DNA from: Archivesica marissinica | Taxonomy: Eukaryota; Mollusca; Bivalvia; Venerida; Vesicomyidae | Length of the DNA: 64,000 nt | Assembly: GCA_014843695.1 (NCBI GenBank) | Contig: CM026400.1 | Location: forward strand, 15,148,653-15,212,652 | Reading direction: 5' to 3' | Shown here: positions 39,065 to 49,524 of the stretch, piece by piece | Layout: every line of letters begins with the position of its first letter | Position numbering within the stretch: the stretch's first letter is position 1 | Program-made: the position numbers and the translations under genes | Notes under the pieces: model-generated | The model's input: the letters and a program-made list of their open reading frames with translations, nothing else | What the model was told of the DNA's origin: nothing | The model's database searches: none

Positions 39065-39271
39065 GCTGATGATGGTATGACGTCGCTTCATCTCGCAGCC
39101 AAGGCAGGTCACATGACTATCATCAACATGTTGCTCAACACCGAGCGACTCAATATAGACGTAACGGATGACGGAGGCTGGACGCCGCTCATCTGGGCCG
39201 CCGAACATATGGAGGTGGAGTCAGTCAAGCTCTTACTGAAGCGGAAAGCCGACCCGAATTTGAGAGATAGC
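39065..39271 (+). CDS. EHMT1/EHMT2: EHMT exon 3 of window: two ankyrin repeats, H3K9me-reader face
   Basis: The acceptor is 'ctgtatatag' and the donor AGC|gtaagt. It has 69 codons, phase 0 to 0. It reads one full ankyrin repeat (MTSLHLAAKAGHMTIINMLL) and a second one beginning DDGGWTPLIWAAEHMEVE and ending KLLLKRKADPNLRDS. The GGWTPxIWxxE pattern is characteristic of GLP/G9a. In GLP the two Trp and the Glu belong to the aromatic cage that holds mono- or dimethylated H3K9 (established for the vertebrate proteins), and all three are present here. A 17-bp array runs right up to the acceptor, and a duplicate of the acceptor lies 224 bp upstream. Confidence 0.95.
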
Positions 39272-39682
39272 GTAAGTTGATTCAGTTTGTGTAATCGTAT
39301 TTTATTGCCTGATATGTATGTATCTTGTTACCGCAATGTGTCCGTCCGTACGTAAACATTTTCAAATGTCTTCTCAATAACCATTGAGTACTTCAAAGGC
39401 CAAAATAACTGTATTTACTGTTTCATGCTAAAAGATAATATGGTCAGTCGGATAGGGAATTTTTTTTTACCATACTTGTGGGCAACCGAAAAATGTAAAA
39501 TAAATTTTTGGAATTAGTTTAGGTGGGGTGACAGGTAAAAATTAGGTCGATCGGGAAACCGTAAAAACGGGTTGTTGTTTTTATCTTTGCCTAATAATAC
39601 AAAATCTTGATTTTTAACCTCGACTGATTGGATGTAGAAAAGTGTTAGTTATCTGTGAAATTTTGATGTGTTTGATCTGCAG
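39272..39682. other. Short intron, no feature recognised
   Basis: A 411-bp intron with donor gtaagt and acceptor tttgatctgcag. I see no repeat or element in it. Confidence 0.7.
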
Positions 39683-39798
39683 GAAGAGAATACCACAATG
39701 CACTGGGCAGCATTTTCTGGTAGCGTCACTATAGCCGAGCTGCTGTTGGCCGCGGGGTGTGATCTCGATAGTCTAAATATGCACGGTGATAGACCGCT
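39683..39798 (+). CDS. EHMT1/EHMT2: EHMT exon 4 of window: ankyrin repeat
   Basis: The exon begins after 'tttgatctgcag' and ends CCGCT|gtaagt, 116 nt, phase 0 to 2. It reads [13 protein letters not shown] followed by [20 protein letters not shown] and DRPL. The HWAAFSG segment and its Trp are hallmarks of the GLP/G9a ankyrin domain and are near the methyl-lysine cage. The split Leu codon is completed by exon 5. The last 28 bp of the exon plus 12 bp of intron are tandemly repeated immediately downstream (39811-39850), giving a second intact donor. Reading past the true donor meets TAA at once. Confidence 0.95.
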
Positions 39799-39850
39799 GT
39801 AAGTATACCAGTCTAAATATGCACGGTGATAGACCGCTGTAAGTATAACA
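39771..39850 (+). repeat. 40-bp tandem duplication of the exon 4 / donor junction
   Basis: 39771-39810 and 39811-39850 are identical except for one base (tatacca versus tataaca). Each copy has 28 bp of exon end followed by gtaagtata. Confidence 0.95.
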
Positions 39851-39890
39851 ATGTATATAGAAACTTCAGAATATTAGCAGTCGGTTATCC

Positions 39891-42270
39891 AACATCTACT
39901 GAACCATGACCACACTGTAACATCTACTGAACCATGACCACACAGTAACATATACTGAACCATGACAACATGGTAACATCTCCTGAACCATGACCACACG
40001 GTAACATATACTGAACCATGACCACACAGTAACATATACTGAACCATGACCACACTGTAACATCTACTGAACCATGACCACACTGTAACATCTACTGAAC
40101 CATGACCACACTGTAACATCTACTGAACCATGACCACACAGTAACATATACTGAACCATGACAACATGGTAACATATCCTGAACCATGACCACACGGTAA
40201 CATCTACTGAACCATGACCACACGGTAACATCTACTGAACCATGACAACATGGTAACATCTACTGAACCATTACAACATGGTAACATCTACTGAATCATG
40301 ACCACATGGTAACATCTACTGAACCATGACCACACTGTAACATCTACTGAACCATGACCACACTGTAACATCTACTGAACCATGACCACACTGTAACATC
40401 TACTGAACCATGACCACACAGTAACATATACTGAACCATGACAACATGGTAACATATCCTGAACCATGACCACACGGTAACATCTACTGAACCATGACCA
40501 CACGGTAACATCTACTGAACCATGACAACATGGTAACATCTACTGAACCATTACAACATGGTAACATCTACTGAATCATGACCACATGGTAACATCTACT
40601 GAACCATGACCACACAGTCACATCTACTGAACCATGACCACATGGTAGCATCTACTGAACCATGCCCACACAGTAACATCTACTGAACCATGACCACACA
40701 GTAACCTATACTGAACCATGACCACACAGTAACATCTACTGAACCATGACCACACTGTAACATCTACTGAACCATGACCACACTGTAACATCTACTGAAC
40801 CATGACCACACTAACATCTACTGAACCATGACCACATGGTAACATCTACTGAACCATGACCACACAGTCATATCTACTGAACCATGACCACACGGTCACA
40901 TCTACTGAACCATGACCACACTGTAACATCTACTGAACCATGACCACACTGTAACATCTACTGAACCATGACCACATGGTAACATCTACTGAACCATGAC
41001 CACATAGTAACATCTGCTGAACCATGACCACACGGTAACATCTACTGAACCATGACCACACAGTAACATCTACTGAACCATGACCACACTAGCATCTACT
41101 GAACCATGACCACACAGTCACATCTACTGAACCATGACCACACTGTAACATCTACTGAACCATGACCACACAGTAACATCTACTGAACCATGACCACACT
41201 AGCATATACTGAACCATGACCACACAGTCACATCTACTGAACCATGACCACACGGTAACATCTACTGAACCATGACCACATGGTAACATCTACTGAACCA
41301 TGACCACACAGTAACATATACTGAACCATGACCACATGGTAACATCTCCTGAACCATGACCAAACGGTAACATCTACTGAACCATGACCACACGGTAACA
41401 TCTACTGAACCATGACCACACTAGCATCTACTGAACCATGACCACACTGTAACATCTACTGAACCATGACCACATTGTAACATCTACTGAACCATGGTAA
41501 CATCTACTGAACCATGACCACATGGTAGCATCTACTGAACCATGACCACACAGTAACATCTACTGAACCATGACCACATGGTAACATCTACTGAACCATT
41601 ACCACACTGTAACATCTACTGAACCATGACCACATGGTAGCATCTACTGAACACAGTAACATCTACTGAACCATGACCACACAGTCACATCTACTGAACC
41701 ATGACCACACGGTAACATCTACTGAACCATGACCACATGGTCACATCTACTGAACCATGACCACATGGTCACATCTACTGAACCATGACCACATGGTCAC
41801 ATATACTGAACCATGACCACACAGTAACATCTACTGAACCATGACCACACAGTAACATCTACTGAACCATGACGACACTGTAACATCTACTGAACCATGA
41901 CCACACAGTCACATCTACTGAACCATGACCACACAGTCACATCTACTGAACCATGACCACACAGTAACATCTACTGAACCATGACCACACAGTCACATCT
42001 ATTGAACCATGACCACACGGTAACATCTACTGAACCATGACCACATGGTCACATCTACTGAACCATGACCACACGGTAACATCTACTGAACAATGACCAC
42101 ACAGTAACATCTACTGAACCATGACCACGCTAGCATCTACTGAACCATGACCACACGGTAACATCTACTGAACAATGACCACACAGTAACATCTACTGAA
42201 CCATGACCACGCTAGCATCTACTGAACCATGACCACACGGTAACATCTACTGAACAGTGACCACACAGTA
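39891..42270. repeat. 28-bp minisatellite, about 85 copies
   Basis: The unit is catctactgaaccatgac + cacactgtaa, period 28, with variants cagtaa, cggtaa, tggtaa and shorter 'cacactag' units. Longer runs recur (for example the series at 40081-40290 and 40350-40590), showing block duplication. It fills the intron between exons 4 and 5. Confidence 0.95.
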
Positions 42271-42337
42271 GAGGTTGCATAGTTTACATATACTTGTATA
42301 ATAAACCTCTTTGAAATTCGTCTTCTCAGAAACCACC

Positions 42338-42416
42338 GTCCAACTCCATGGACAAGGGGTTACGGTCGCTGTCTTGTATACCACTGTAACCTTATCACTG
42401 ATGGTCACGGGTTTAA
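42338..42416 (+). mobile_element. SINE-B fragment (tRNA head)
   Basis: Contains 'ttacggtcgctgtcttg' and 'ggtcacgggttt', matching the head of SINE-B. The body is absent. Confidence 0.6.
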
Positions 42417-42501
42417 AGAAACGACAATGACCAGAGGTGTGATTCTTTGCATGTCATCATGTGGCTTTATACCACTAATAGAATATTTTTTTGTCTTTCA
42501 G

Positions 42502-42540
42502 TCATATTGCGGCCAGGCAGGACCATTACGAGTGTGTTGT
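42502..42540 (+). CDS. EHMT1/EHMT2: EHMT exon 5 of window: 39-nt microexon, ankyrin helix
   Basis: The acceptor is 'ttttttgtctttcag' and the donor TTGT|gtaagt. At 39 nt, phase 2 to 2, it completes Leu from exon 4, reads HIAARQDHYECV, and leaves two bases of the next Val codon. Joined, PLHIAARQDHYECVVLFLA matches the PLHIAARENRYDCVVLFLS of vertebrate EHMT almost residue by residue, which is why such a short exon can be called securely. It is too short to be found by frame length alone. A TA-flanked inverted-repeat element starts 28 bp after its donor, and the 28-bp array ends about 230 bp before its acceptor. Confidence 0.93.
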
Positions 42541-42568
42541 GTAAGTGAAATGTACTTTCATACGCAGA

Positions 42569-44410
42569 TACAGTCAAACCTGTGTTAGTGGTCACCTCTA
42601 TTAAGCACACCGGGTTCCCACTGTCGGCATATGTAGATACAGTCAAACCTGTGTTAGTGGTCACCTATTAAGCACAGGGTTCTCACATTCGGTCGCCAAA
42701 TGTGACAAAAAACAAATACTGGGACTTTTTGACAAATTGGCTCCCATTTTTTTCAATTGGCAACAGAAATGGTGCAGACATTCATACAGGGAACCCTGAA
42801 GTAGCCATCCTGTATTAAGCAGCCAGTTGCTAGATTCCCAATATGTTATGTTATGCATTTGACCTCTATTAAGCATCCACCTGTGTTAAGCAGCCAACCT
42901 GTATTAAGCAGCCAGTTGCTAGATTCCCAATATGTTATGTTATGCATTTGACCTCTATTAAGCAGCCACCTGTGTTAAGCAGCCACCTGTATAAAGCAGC
43001 CAGTTGCTAGATTCCCAATATGTTATGCATTTGACCTCTATTAAGCAGCCAACCTGTATTAAGCAGCCACCTGTATAAAGCAGCCAGTTGCTAGATTCCC
43101 AATATGTTATGCATTTGACCTCTATTAAGCAGCCAAACTGTGTTAAGCAGCCAGTTGCTAGATTCCCAATATGTTATGCATTTGACCTCTATTAAGCAGC
43201 CACCTGTGTTAAGCAGCCAACCTGTATAAAGCAGCCAGTTGCTAGATTCCCAATATGTTATGTTATGCATTTGACCTCTATTAAGCATCCACCTGTGTTA
43301 AGCAGCCAGTTGCTAGATTCCCAATATGTTATGTTATGCATTTGACCACTATTAAGCATCCACCTGTGTTAAGCAGCCAACCTGTATAAAGCAGCCAGTT
43401 GCTAGATTCCCAATATGTTATATTATGCATTTGACCTCTATTAAGCATCCACCTGTGTTAAGCAGCCAACCTGTATAAAGCAGCCAGTTGCTAGATTCCC
43501 AATATGTTATGCATTTGACCTCTATTAAGCATCCACCTGTGTTAAGCAGCCACCCTGTATAAAGCAGCCAGTTGCTAGATTCCCAATATGTTATGCATTT
43601 GACCTCTATTAAGCATCCACCTGTGTTAAGCAGCCAACCTGTATAAAGCAGCCAGTTGCTAGATTCCCAATATGTTATGCAGTTGACCTCTATTAAGCAG
43701 CCAACCTGTATTAAGCTGCCAACCTGTATAAAGCAGCCAGTTGCTAGATTCCCAATATGTCATGCATTTGACCTCTATTAAGCATCCACCTGTGTTAAGC
43801 AGCCAACCTGTATAAAGCAGCCAGTTGCTAGATTCCCAATATGTTATGTTATGCATTTGACCTCTATTAAGCAGCCACCTGTGTTAAGCAGCCAATCTGT
43901 ATAAAGCAGCCAGTTGCTAGATTCCCAATATGTTATGTTATGCATTTGACCTCTATTAAGCAGCCACCTGTGTTAAGCAGCCAACCTGTATAAAGCAGCC
44001 AGTTGCTAGATTCCCAATATGTTTTGCATTTGACCTCTATTAAGCATCCACCTGTGTTAAGCAGCCAACCTGTATAAAGCAGCCAGTTGCTAGATTCCCA
44101 ATATGTTATGTTATGCATTCGACCTCTATTAAGCATCCACCTGTGTTAAGCAGCCAACCTGTATAAAGCAGCCAGTTGCTAGATTCCCAATATGTTATGT
44201 TATGCATTTGACCTCTATTAAGCAGCCACCTGTTAAGCAGCCACCTGTATAAAGCAGCCAGTTGCTAGATTCCCAATATGTTATGCATTTGACCTCTATT
44301 AAGCAGCCAACCTGTATTAAGCAGCCAACAATTATTAAGCAGTCACCTGTGTTTAGCAGCCCGTCTCTGAGGTTCCCTTGGATAGCTGCTTAAAGACAGG
44401 GTTGGCTGTA
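42569..44410. mobile_element. TIR element (MITE-like) with expanded internal array
   Basis: The left end is ta|cagtcaaacctgtgtta, repeated at 42633. The right end (44391-44410) reads gctgcttaaagacagggttggctgta, the inverse of the same motif with a few changes. It is the same family as the compact element at 59224-59552. The interior from about 42660 is a tandem array of roughly 19 units. Confidence 0.7.
42660..44340. repeat. ~84-89-bp tandem repeat inside the TIR element
   Basis: Each unit contains gccagttgctagattccc, aatatgttatg (with a 5-bp TTATG length variant), catttgacctctattaag and one to three 'ttaagcagccaacctgta' subunits. The period is about 84 or 89 bp depending on the variant. Frames seen on the minus strand are repeat by-products. 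Confidence 0.9.
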
Positions 44411-44595
44411 AACACCTTATGACACCACTGCCAATGTTGGTGGGACTCAAACTCACAACCCCTCTGCTACGCTGGTGACCACTGTGTACATTGTGCAGTG
44501 ATGTGACTAGTGGGATGTGTTCGTTGGTCCACTGTTGACCTAACATCGGATAGTTGATAGAAACTAAATTATGTTCGTAAACTATAGATTTTTGA
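44411..44595 (-). mobile_element. Probable tRNA-derived SINE fragment
   Basis: On the minus strand, 'ggttgtgagtttgagtccc' (near 44447-44465) resembles a B box region and 'cagtggtcaccagcgtag' lies upstream of it. No other copy is obvious in the window. Confidence 0.4.
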
Positions 44596-44839
44596 TTGTT
44601 TTGGGGTATAAAGTCGCACCAACAGCTCGAGTCATATAGCGGCTCTCCAGCTGTTATTGGGGAAGGAAGTCCTCGGGTGCCCCCTCGAGCAGTATTTCAG
44701 GCACGGGCGGGCACCATTGTTGAATGTATGAAGAGTCCACAAACCAGCTGGATAGCTTCCTCAAATGTAAGAAATCAACGCCAACAGCGGGATTCAAACC
44801 TAGAGTGTTGAAGGGCAAGTGATTTGAACTCAACAACCG
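44596..44839 (-). mobile_element. SINE-E, tRNA-derived (minus copy)
   Basis: On the minus strand it has a B-box-like 'ggtttgaatcccgctg', then 'gaggaagctatccagctgg', 'gcaccc' and 'gagtcgc/atatgac' style tail words. The same words occur in order at 53950-54180 and 61690-61880 on the plus strand. Its head runs into the 19-bp array. Confidence 0.7.
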
Positions 44840-45232
44840 TAATCACTCGGTGTGTCCTTAATCACTCGATGTGTCCGTACTCACTTGATGTGTCCCTAAT
44901 CACTCGGTGTGTCCTTAATCACTCGCTGTGTCCTTAATCGCTATGTGTCCTTAATCACTCGATGTGTCCTTAATCACTCGATGTGTTCTTAATCACTTGA
45001 CGTGTCTCTTATCACTTGACGTGTCTCTTATCACTCGACATGTCCTTAATCACTCGATGTTTCCTTAATCACTCAATGTGTCCTTAATCACTCAATGTGT
45101 CCTTAATCACTCTACGTGTCCTTAATCACTCGATGTGTCCCTTATCACTCAACATGTCCGTAATCACTCAACGTGTCCTTAATCACTCGACGTGTCCTTA
45201 ATCACTCAACATGTCCCTTATCACTCGCCCAT
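44840..45232. repeat. 19-bp minisatellite, about 20 copies
   Basis: The unit is tcactcgatgtgtccttaa, period 19, with changes gacgtg, aacatg and cttatc. The first unit continues directly from 'aaccgtaatcactcgg', the head of SINE-E, so the array appears to have grown from the SINE edge. Confidence 0.9.
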
Positions 45233-45378
45233 GGAGGATCTTTACATTCTAGACTAATTAAGTAAAGTTCAAAACCAACCATTTAAGAATGTGTTTATAT
45301 GGTTAGTTTCATTTACCAAGTATTTGCGTGTGTTAAATGAAGAAGTGTTGATCTGATGGTTGTCATTATGTGTTTCAG

Positions 45379-45442
45379 GTTGTTCCTTGCCAGAGGGGCT
45401 GACGTGGAAGCCAAAAATAACAAGGGTGAAACTCCCTTAGAG
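45379..45442 (+). CDS. EHMT1/EHMT2: EHMT exon 6 of window: last ankyrin repeat
   Basis: The acceptor is 'attatgtgtttcag' and the donor GAG|gtaatg. It is 64 nt, phase 2 to 0. It completes Val and then reads LFLARGADVEAKNNKGETPLE, the closing ankyrin hairpin ([21 protein letters not shown] in vertebrate GLP). The next residues, CC in exon 7, correspond to the C that follows in the vertebrate protein. The donor gtaatg is weaker than the gtaagt used by its neighbours. A 22-bp array starts about 90 bp downstream. Confidence 0.93.
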
Positions 45443-45529
45443 GTAATGCAACCAATGTCCACAGTAGATAAGTAGTCCATGTTTAAACATGAATGTTGAT
45501 ATATAATTCCCCGTCTCCACTGTGTATAT

Positions 45530-48500
45530 ATCCACCGTATCGACTGATTGTATCCACCGTATCGACTGATTGTATCCACCGTATCGACTGATTGTATCCA
45601 CCGTATCGACTGATTGTATCCACCGTATCGACTGATTGTATCCACCGTATCGACTGATTGTATCCACCGTATCGACTGATTGTATCCACCGTATCGACTG
45701 ATTGTATCCACCGTATCGACTGATTGTATCCACCGTATCGACTGATTGTATCCACCGTATCGACCGATTGTATCCACCGTATCGACCGATTGTATCCACC
45801 GTATCGACCAATTGTATCCACCGTATCGACTAATTGTATCCACCGTATCGACCGACTGATTGTATCCACCGTATCGACCGACTGATTGTATCCACCGTAT
45901 CGACCGACTGATTGTATCCACCGTATCGACCGACTGATTGTATCCACCATATTGACTGATTGTATCGACCGACTGATTGTATCCACCGTATCGACTGATT
46001 GTATCTACCGTATCGACTGATTGTATCCACCGTATCGACCGATTGTATCCACCGTATCGACTGATTGTATCCACCGTATAGACCGATTGTATCCACTGTA
46101 TCGACCAATTGTATCCACCGTATCGACTAATTGTATCCACCGTATCGACCGACTGATTGTATCCACCGTATCGACTGACTGATTGTATCCACCGTATCGA
46201 CCGACTGATTGTATCCACCGTATCGACCGACTGATTGTATCAACCGACTGATTGTATCCACCGACTGATTGTATCCACCGTATCGACCGACTGATTGTAT
46301 CCACCGTATCGACTGACTGATTGTATCCACTGTATCGACCGATTGTATCCACCGTATCGACTGATTGTATCCACCGTATCGACTGATTGTATCCACCGTA
46401 TCGACTGAGTGTATCCACCGTATCGACTGATTGTATCTACCGTATCGACTGATTGTATCCACCGTATCGACTGAGTGTATCCACCGTATCGACTGATTGT
46501 ATCTACCGTATCGACTGATTGTATCCACCGTATCGACTGATTGTATCCACCGTATCGACCGATTGTATCCACCGTATCGACCGATTGTATCCACCGTATC
46601 GACTAATTGTATCCACCGTATCGACCGACTGATTGTATCCACCGTATCGACTAATTGTATCCACCGTATCGACCGACTGATTGTATCCACCGTATCGACC
46701 GACTGATTGTATCCACCGTATCGACCGACTGATTGTATCCACCGTATCGACCGACTGATTGTATCCACCGTATCAACCGACTGATTGTATCCACCGACTG
46801 ATTGTATCCACCGTATCGACCGACTGATTGTATCCACCGTATCGACTCGTATCACGACTGATTGTATCCACTGTATCGACCGACTGATTGTATCCACCAT
46901 ATTGACTGATTGTATCCACCGTATCGACTGATTGTATCCACAGTATCGACTGATTGTATCCACCGTATCGACCGATTGTATCCACTGTATCGACCGATTG
47001 TATCCACCGTATCGACCGACTGATTGTATCCACCGTATCGACCGACTGATTGTATCCACCGTATCGACCGACTGATTGTATCCACCGTATCGACCGACTG
47101 ATTGTATCCACCGTATCGACCGACTGATTGTATCCACCGTATCGACCGACTGATTGTATCCACCGACTGATTGTATCCACCGTATCGACCGACTGATTGT
47201 ATCCACCATATTGACTGATTGTATCCACCGTATCGACTGATTGTATCTACCATATTGACTGATTGTATCCACCGTATCGACTGATTATCCACCGTATCGA
47301 CTGATTGTATCCACCATATCGACTGAGTGTATCCACCGTATCGACTGATTGTATCCACCGTATCGACTGATTGTATCCACCGTATCGACCGATTGTATCC
47401 ACCGTATCGACTAATTGTATCCACCGTATCGACCGACTGATTGTATCCACCGTATCGACCGACTGATTGTATCCACCGTATCGACCGACTGATTGTATCC
47501 ACCGTATCCACCGACTGATTGTATCCACCGTATCCACCGACTGATTGTATCCACCGTATCCACCGACTGATTGTATCCACCGTATCCACCGACTGATTGT
47601 ATCCACCGACTGATTGTATCCACCGTATCGACCGACTGATTGTATCCACCATATTGACTGATTGTATCCACCGTATCGACTGATTGTATCTACCATATTG
47701 ACTGATTGTATCCACCGTATCGACTGATTGTATCCACCGTATCGACTGATTGTATCCACCATATCGACTGAGTGTATCCACCGTATCGACTGATTGTATC
47801 CACCGTATCGACTGATTGTATCTACCGTATTGACTGATTGTATCCACCGTATCGACTGATTGTATCCACCGTATCGACTGATTGTATCCACCGTATCGAC
47901 TGAGTGTATCCACCGTATCGACTGATTGTATCTACCGTATCGACTGATTGTATCCACCGTATCGACTGAGTGTATCCACCGTATCGACTGATTGTATCTA
48001 CCGTATCGACTGATTGTATCCACCGTATCGACTGATTGTATCCACCGTATCGACCGATTGTATCCACCGTATCGACCGATTGTATCCACCGTATCGACTA
48101 ATTGTATCCACCGTATCGACCGACTGATTGTATCCACCGTATCGACCGAATGATTGTATCCACCGTATCGACCGACTGATTGTATCCACCGTATTGACCG
48201 ACTGATTGTATCCACCGACTGATTGTATCCACCGTATCGACCGACTGATTGTATCCACCATATTGACTGATTGTATCCACCGTATCGACTGATTGTATCT
48301 ACCATATTGACTGATTGTATCCACCGTATCGACTGATTGTATCCACCGTATCGACTGATTGTATCCACCATATCGACTGAGTGTATCCACCGTATCGACT
48401 GATTGTATCCACCGTATCGACTGATTGTATCTACCGTATTGACTGATTGTATCCACCGTATCGACTGATTGTATCCACCGTATCGACTGATTGTATCCAC

Positions 48501-48970
48501 CGTATCGACTGAGTGTATCCACCGTATCGACTGATTGTATCTACCGTATCGACTGATTGTTTCCACCGTATCGACTGAGTGTATCCACCGTATCGACTGA
48601 TTGTATCTACCGTATCGACTGATTGTATCCACCGTATTGACTGATTGTATCCACCATATCGACTGATTGTATCCACCGTATCGACTGAGTGTATCCACAG
48701 TATCGACTGATTGTATCCACCGTATTGACTGATTGTATCCACCGTATCGACTGATTGTATCCACCATATCGACTGATTGTATCCACCGTATTGACTAATT
48801 GTATCCACCGTATCCACTGATTGTATCCACTGATTGTATCCACCATATCCACTGATTGTATCCACTGTATCGACTGATTGTATCCACCGTATCGACTGAT
48901 TGTATCCACCGTATCCACTGATTGTATCGACTGATTGTATCCACCGTATTGACTGATTTTATCCACCATA
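45530..48970. repeat. 22/26-bp minisatellite, about 150 copies
   Basis: The basic unit is ccaccgtatcgactgattgtat (22 bp). A 26-bp form has an inserted accg (tatcgaccgactgat), and shorter forms lack the gtatcgac part. Long blocks repeat (for example 46870-47300 resembles 47400-47770 and 48070-48430). The unit has no stop codon in any minus-strand frame, so very long minus frames result (up to 506 codons, 47247-48767). I do not regard them as genes. Confidence 0.95.
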
Positions 48971-48988
48971 TTGTTCAGCTGTGAAAGA

Positions 48989-49016
48989 CCCCCCCCCCCC
49001 CCCCCCCCCCCCCCCC
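48989..49016. repeat. Homopolymer of 28 C
   Basis: An uninterrupted C run between the 22-bp array and a SINE-C copy. It is G28 on the other strand and could form a quadruplex. The length is unreliable in most sequencing methods. Confidence 0.9.
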
Positions 49017-49019
49017 GAG

Positions 49020-49190
49020 TATGCGCTCAGCTGTAGCCGTTACATATGTGCCCTTAGACAAGGCAATTAAATTCCACATTGCCTCTTCTCGCTCCCTCGT
49101 GGCGATGGATTACATCTCGAGAGTGATTAATAAAAGTTGTAAGAACTTGTTTCGTAATTGAGCTAAAATAAATTTGTATTAACTAACGGT
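49020..49190 (+). mobile_element. SINE-C tail copy 1
   Basis: Matches the SINE-C body at 1083-1230: 'tgtgcccttagacaaggc', 'ctccctcgtggcgatgg', 'ctcgagagtgattaat' and 'gagctaaaataaatttg'. A 13-bp 'atcaggaatgagg' segment is missing. Confidence 0.8.
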
Positions 49191-49245
49191 CCTTGAAAAG
49201 ATACAAAATGTCCATGGAAAGTTTAAGCATGAATTGTTTTCCGCT

Positions 49246-49398
49246 GGAGCCATTACGAGTGTGCCCTTAGGCAAGGCATTTAAATTCCACGTTGCCTCTT
49301 CTCTCTCCCTCATGGCGATGGATTACATCAGGAATGAGGTCTCGAGAGCGATTAATATAAGTTGTAGGAACTTGTTTCGCAATCGAGCTAAAATAATT
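49246..49398 (+). mobile_element. SINE-C tail copy 2, ending at the exon 7 acceptor
   Basis: Same body as copy 1 but with 'acatcaggaatgagg' present. Its end 'cgcaatcgagctaaaata' stops about 20 bp before the exon 7 AG, so the SINE supplies the upstream acceptor environment. Confidence 0.8.
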
Positions 49399-49417
49399 GT
49401 TTTCTATATGATTACAG

Positions 49418-49524
49418 TGCTGTATAGAACAGAACACAGCCGTATATCTAGCACTAAAAGTCAACAAACAACTGAAGAGTTTCGGTGCAAAACACATGGG
49501 TAAACCTGACAAACTGATTCACAG
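49418..49524 (+). CDS. EHMT1/EHMT2: EHMT exon 7 of window: linker between ankyrin and pre-SET
   Basis: The acceptor is 'ttctatatgattacag' and the donor CACAG|gtaaat. It is 107 nt, phase 0 to 2. It reads CCIEQNTAVYLALKVNKQLK, then SFGAKHMGKPDKLIHR, with the Arg codon (AG+A) completed by exon 8. The family has a C..x..ALxxxKxL helix followed by an E(R/K)I(V/L)xRD(I/L) linker, and KLIHRDLSKG fits this. An earlier GT at 49500 (CATGG|gtaaac) is possible but would lose GKPDKLIHR. I chose the later donor because it restores the conserved linker and the phase. The donor GT is also the first base pair of a 52-54-bp tandem array. Confidence 0.9.

Noticed and set aside
42521..42540. 14-base match between exon 5 (ccattacgagtgtg) and the SINE-C copy at 49252
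   Set aside because: Short and not supported by neighbouring similarity. The exon residues are conserved in the family, so chance is the better explanation.
45313..48969. Long minus-strand reading frames (up to 506 codons)
   Set aside because: They consist only of the 22/26-bp unit translated, start and stop at array irregularities, and overlap EHMT exon 6 on the other strand.
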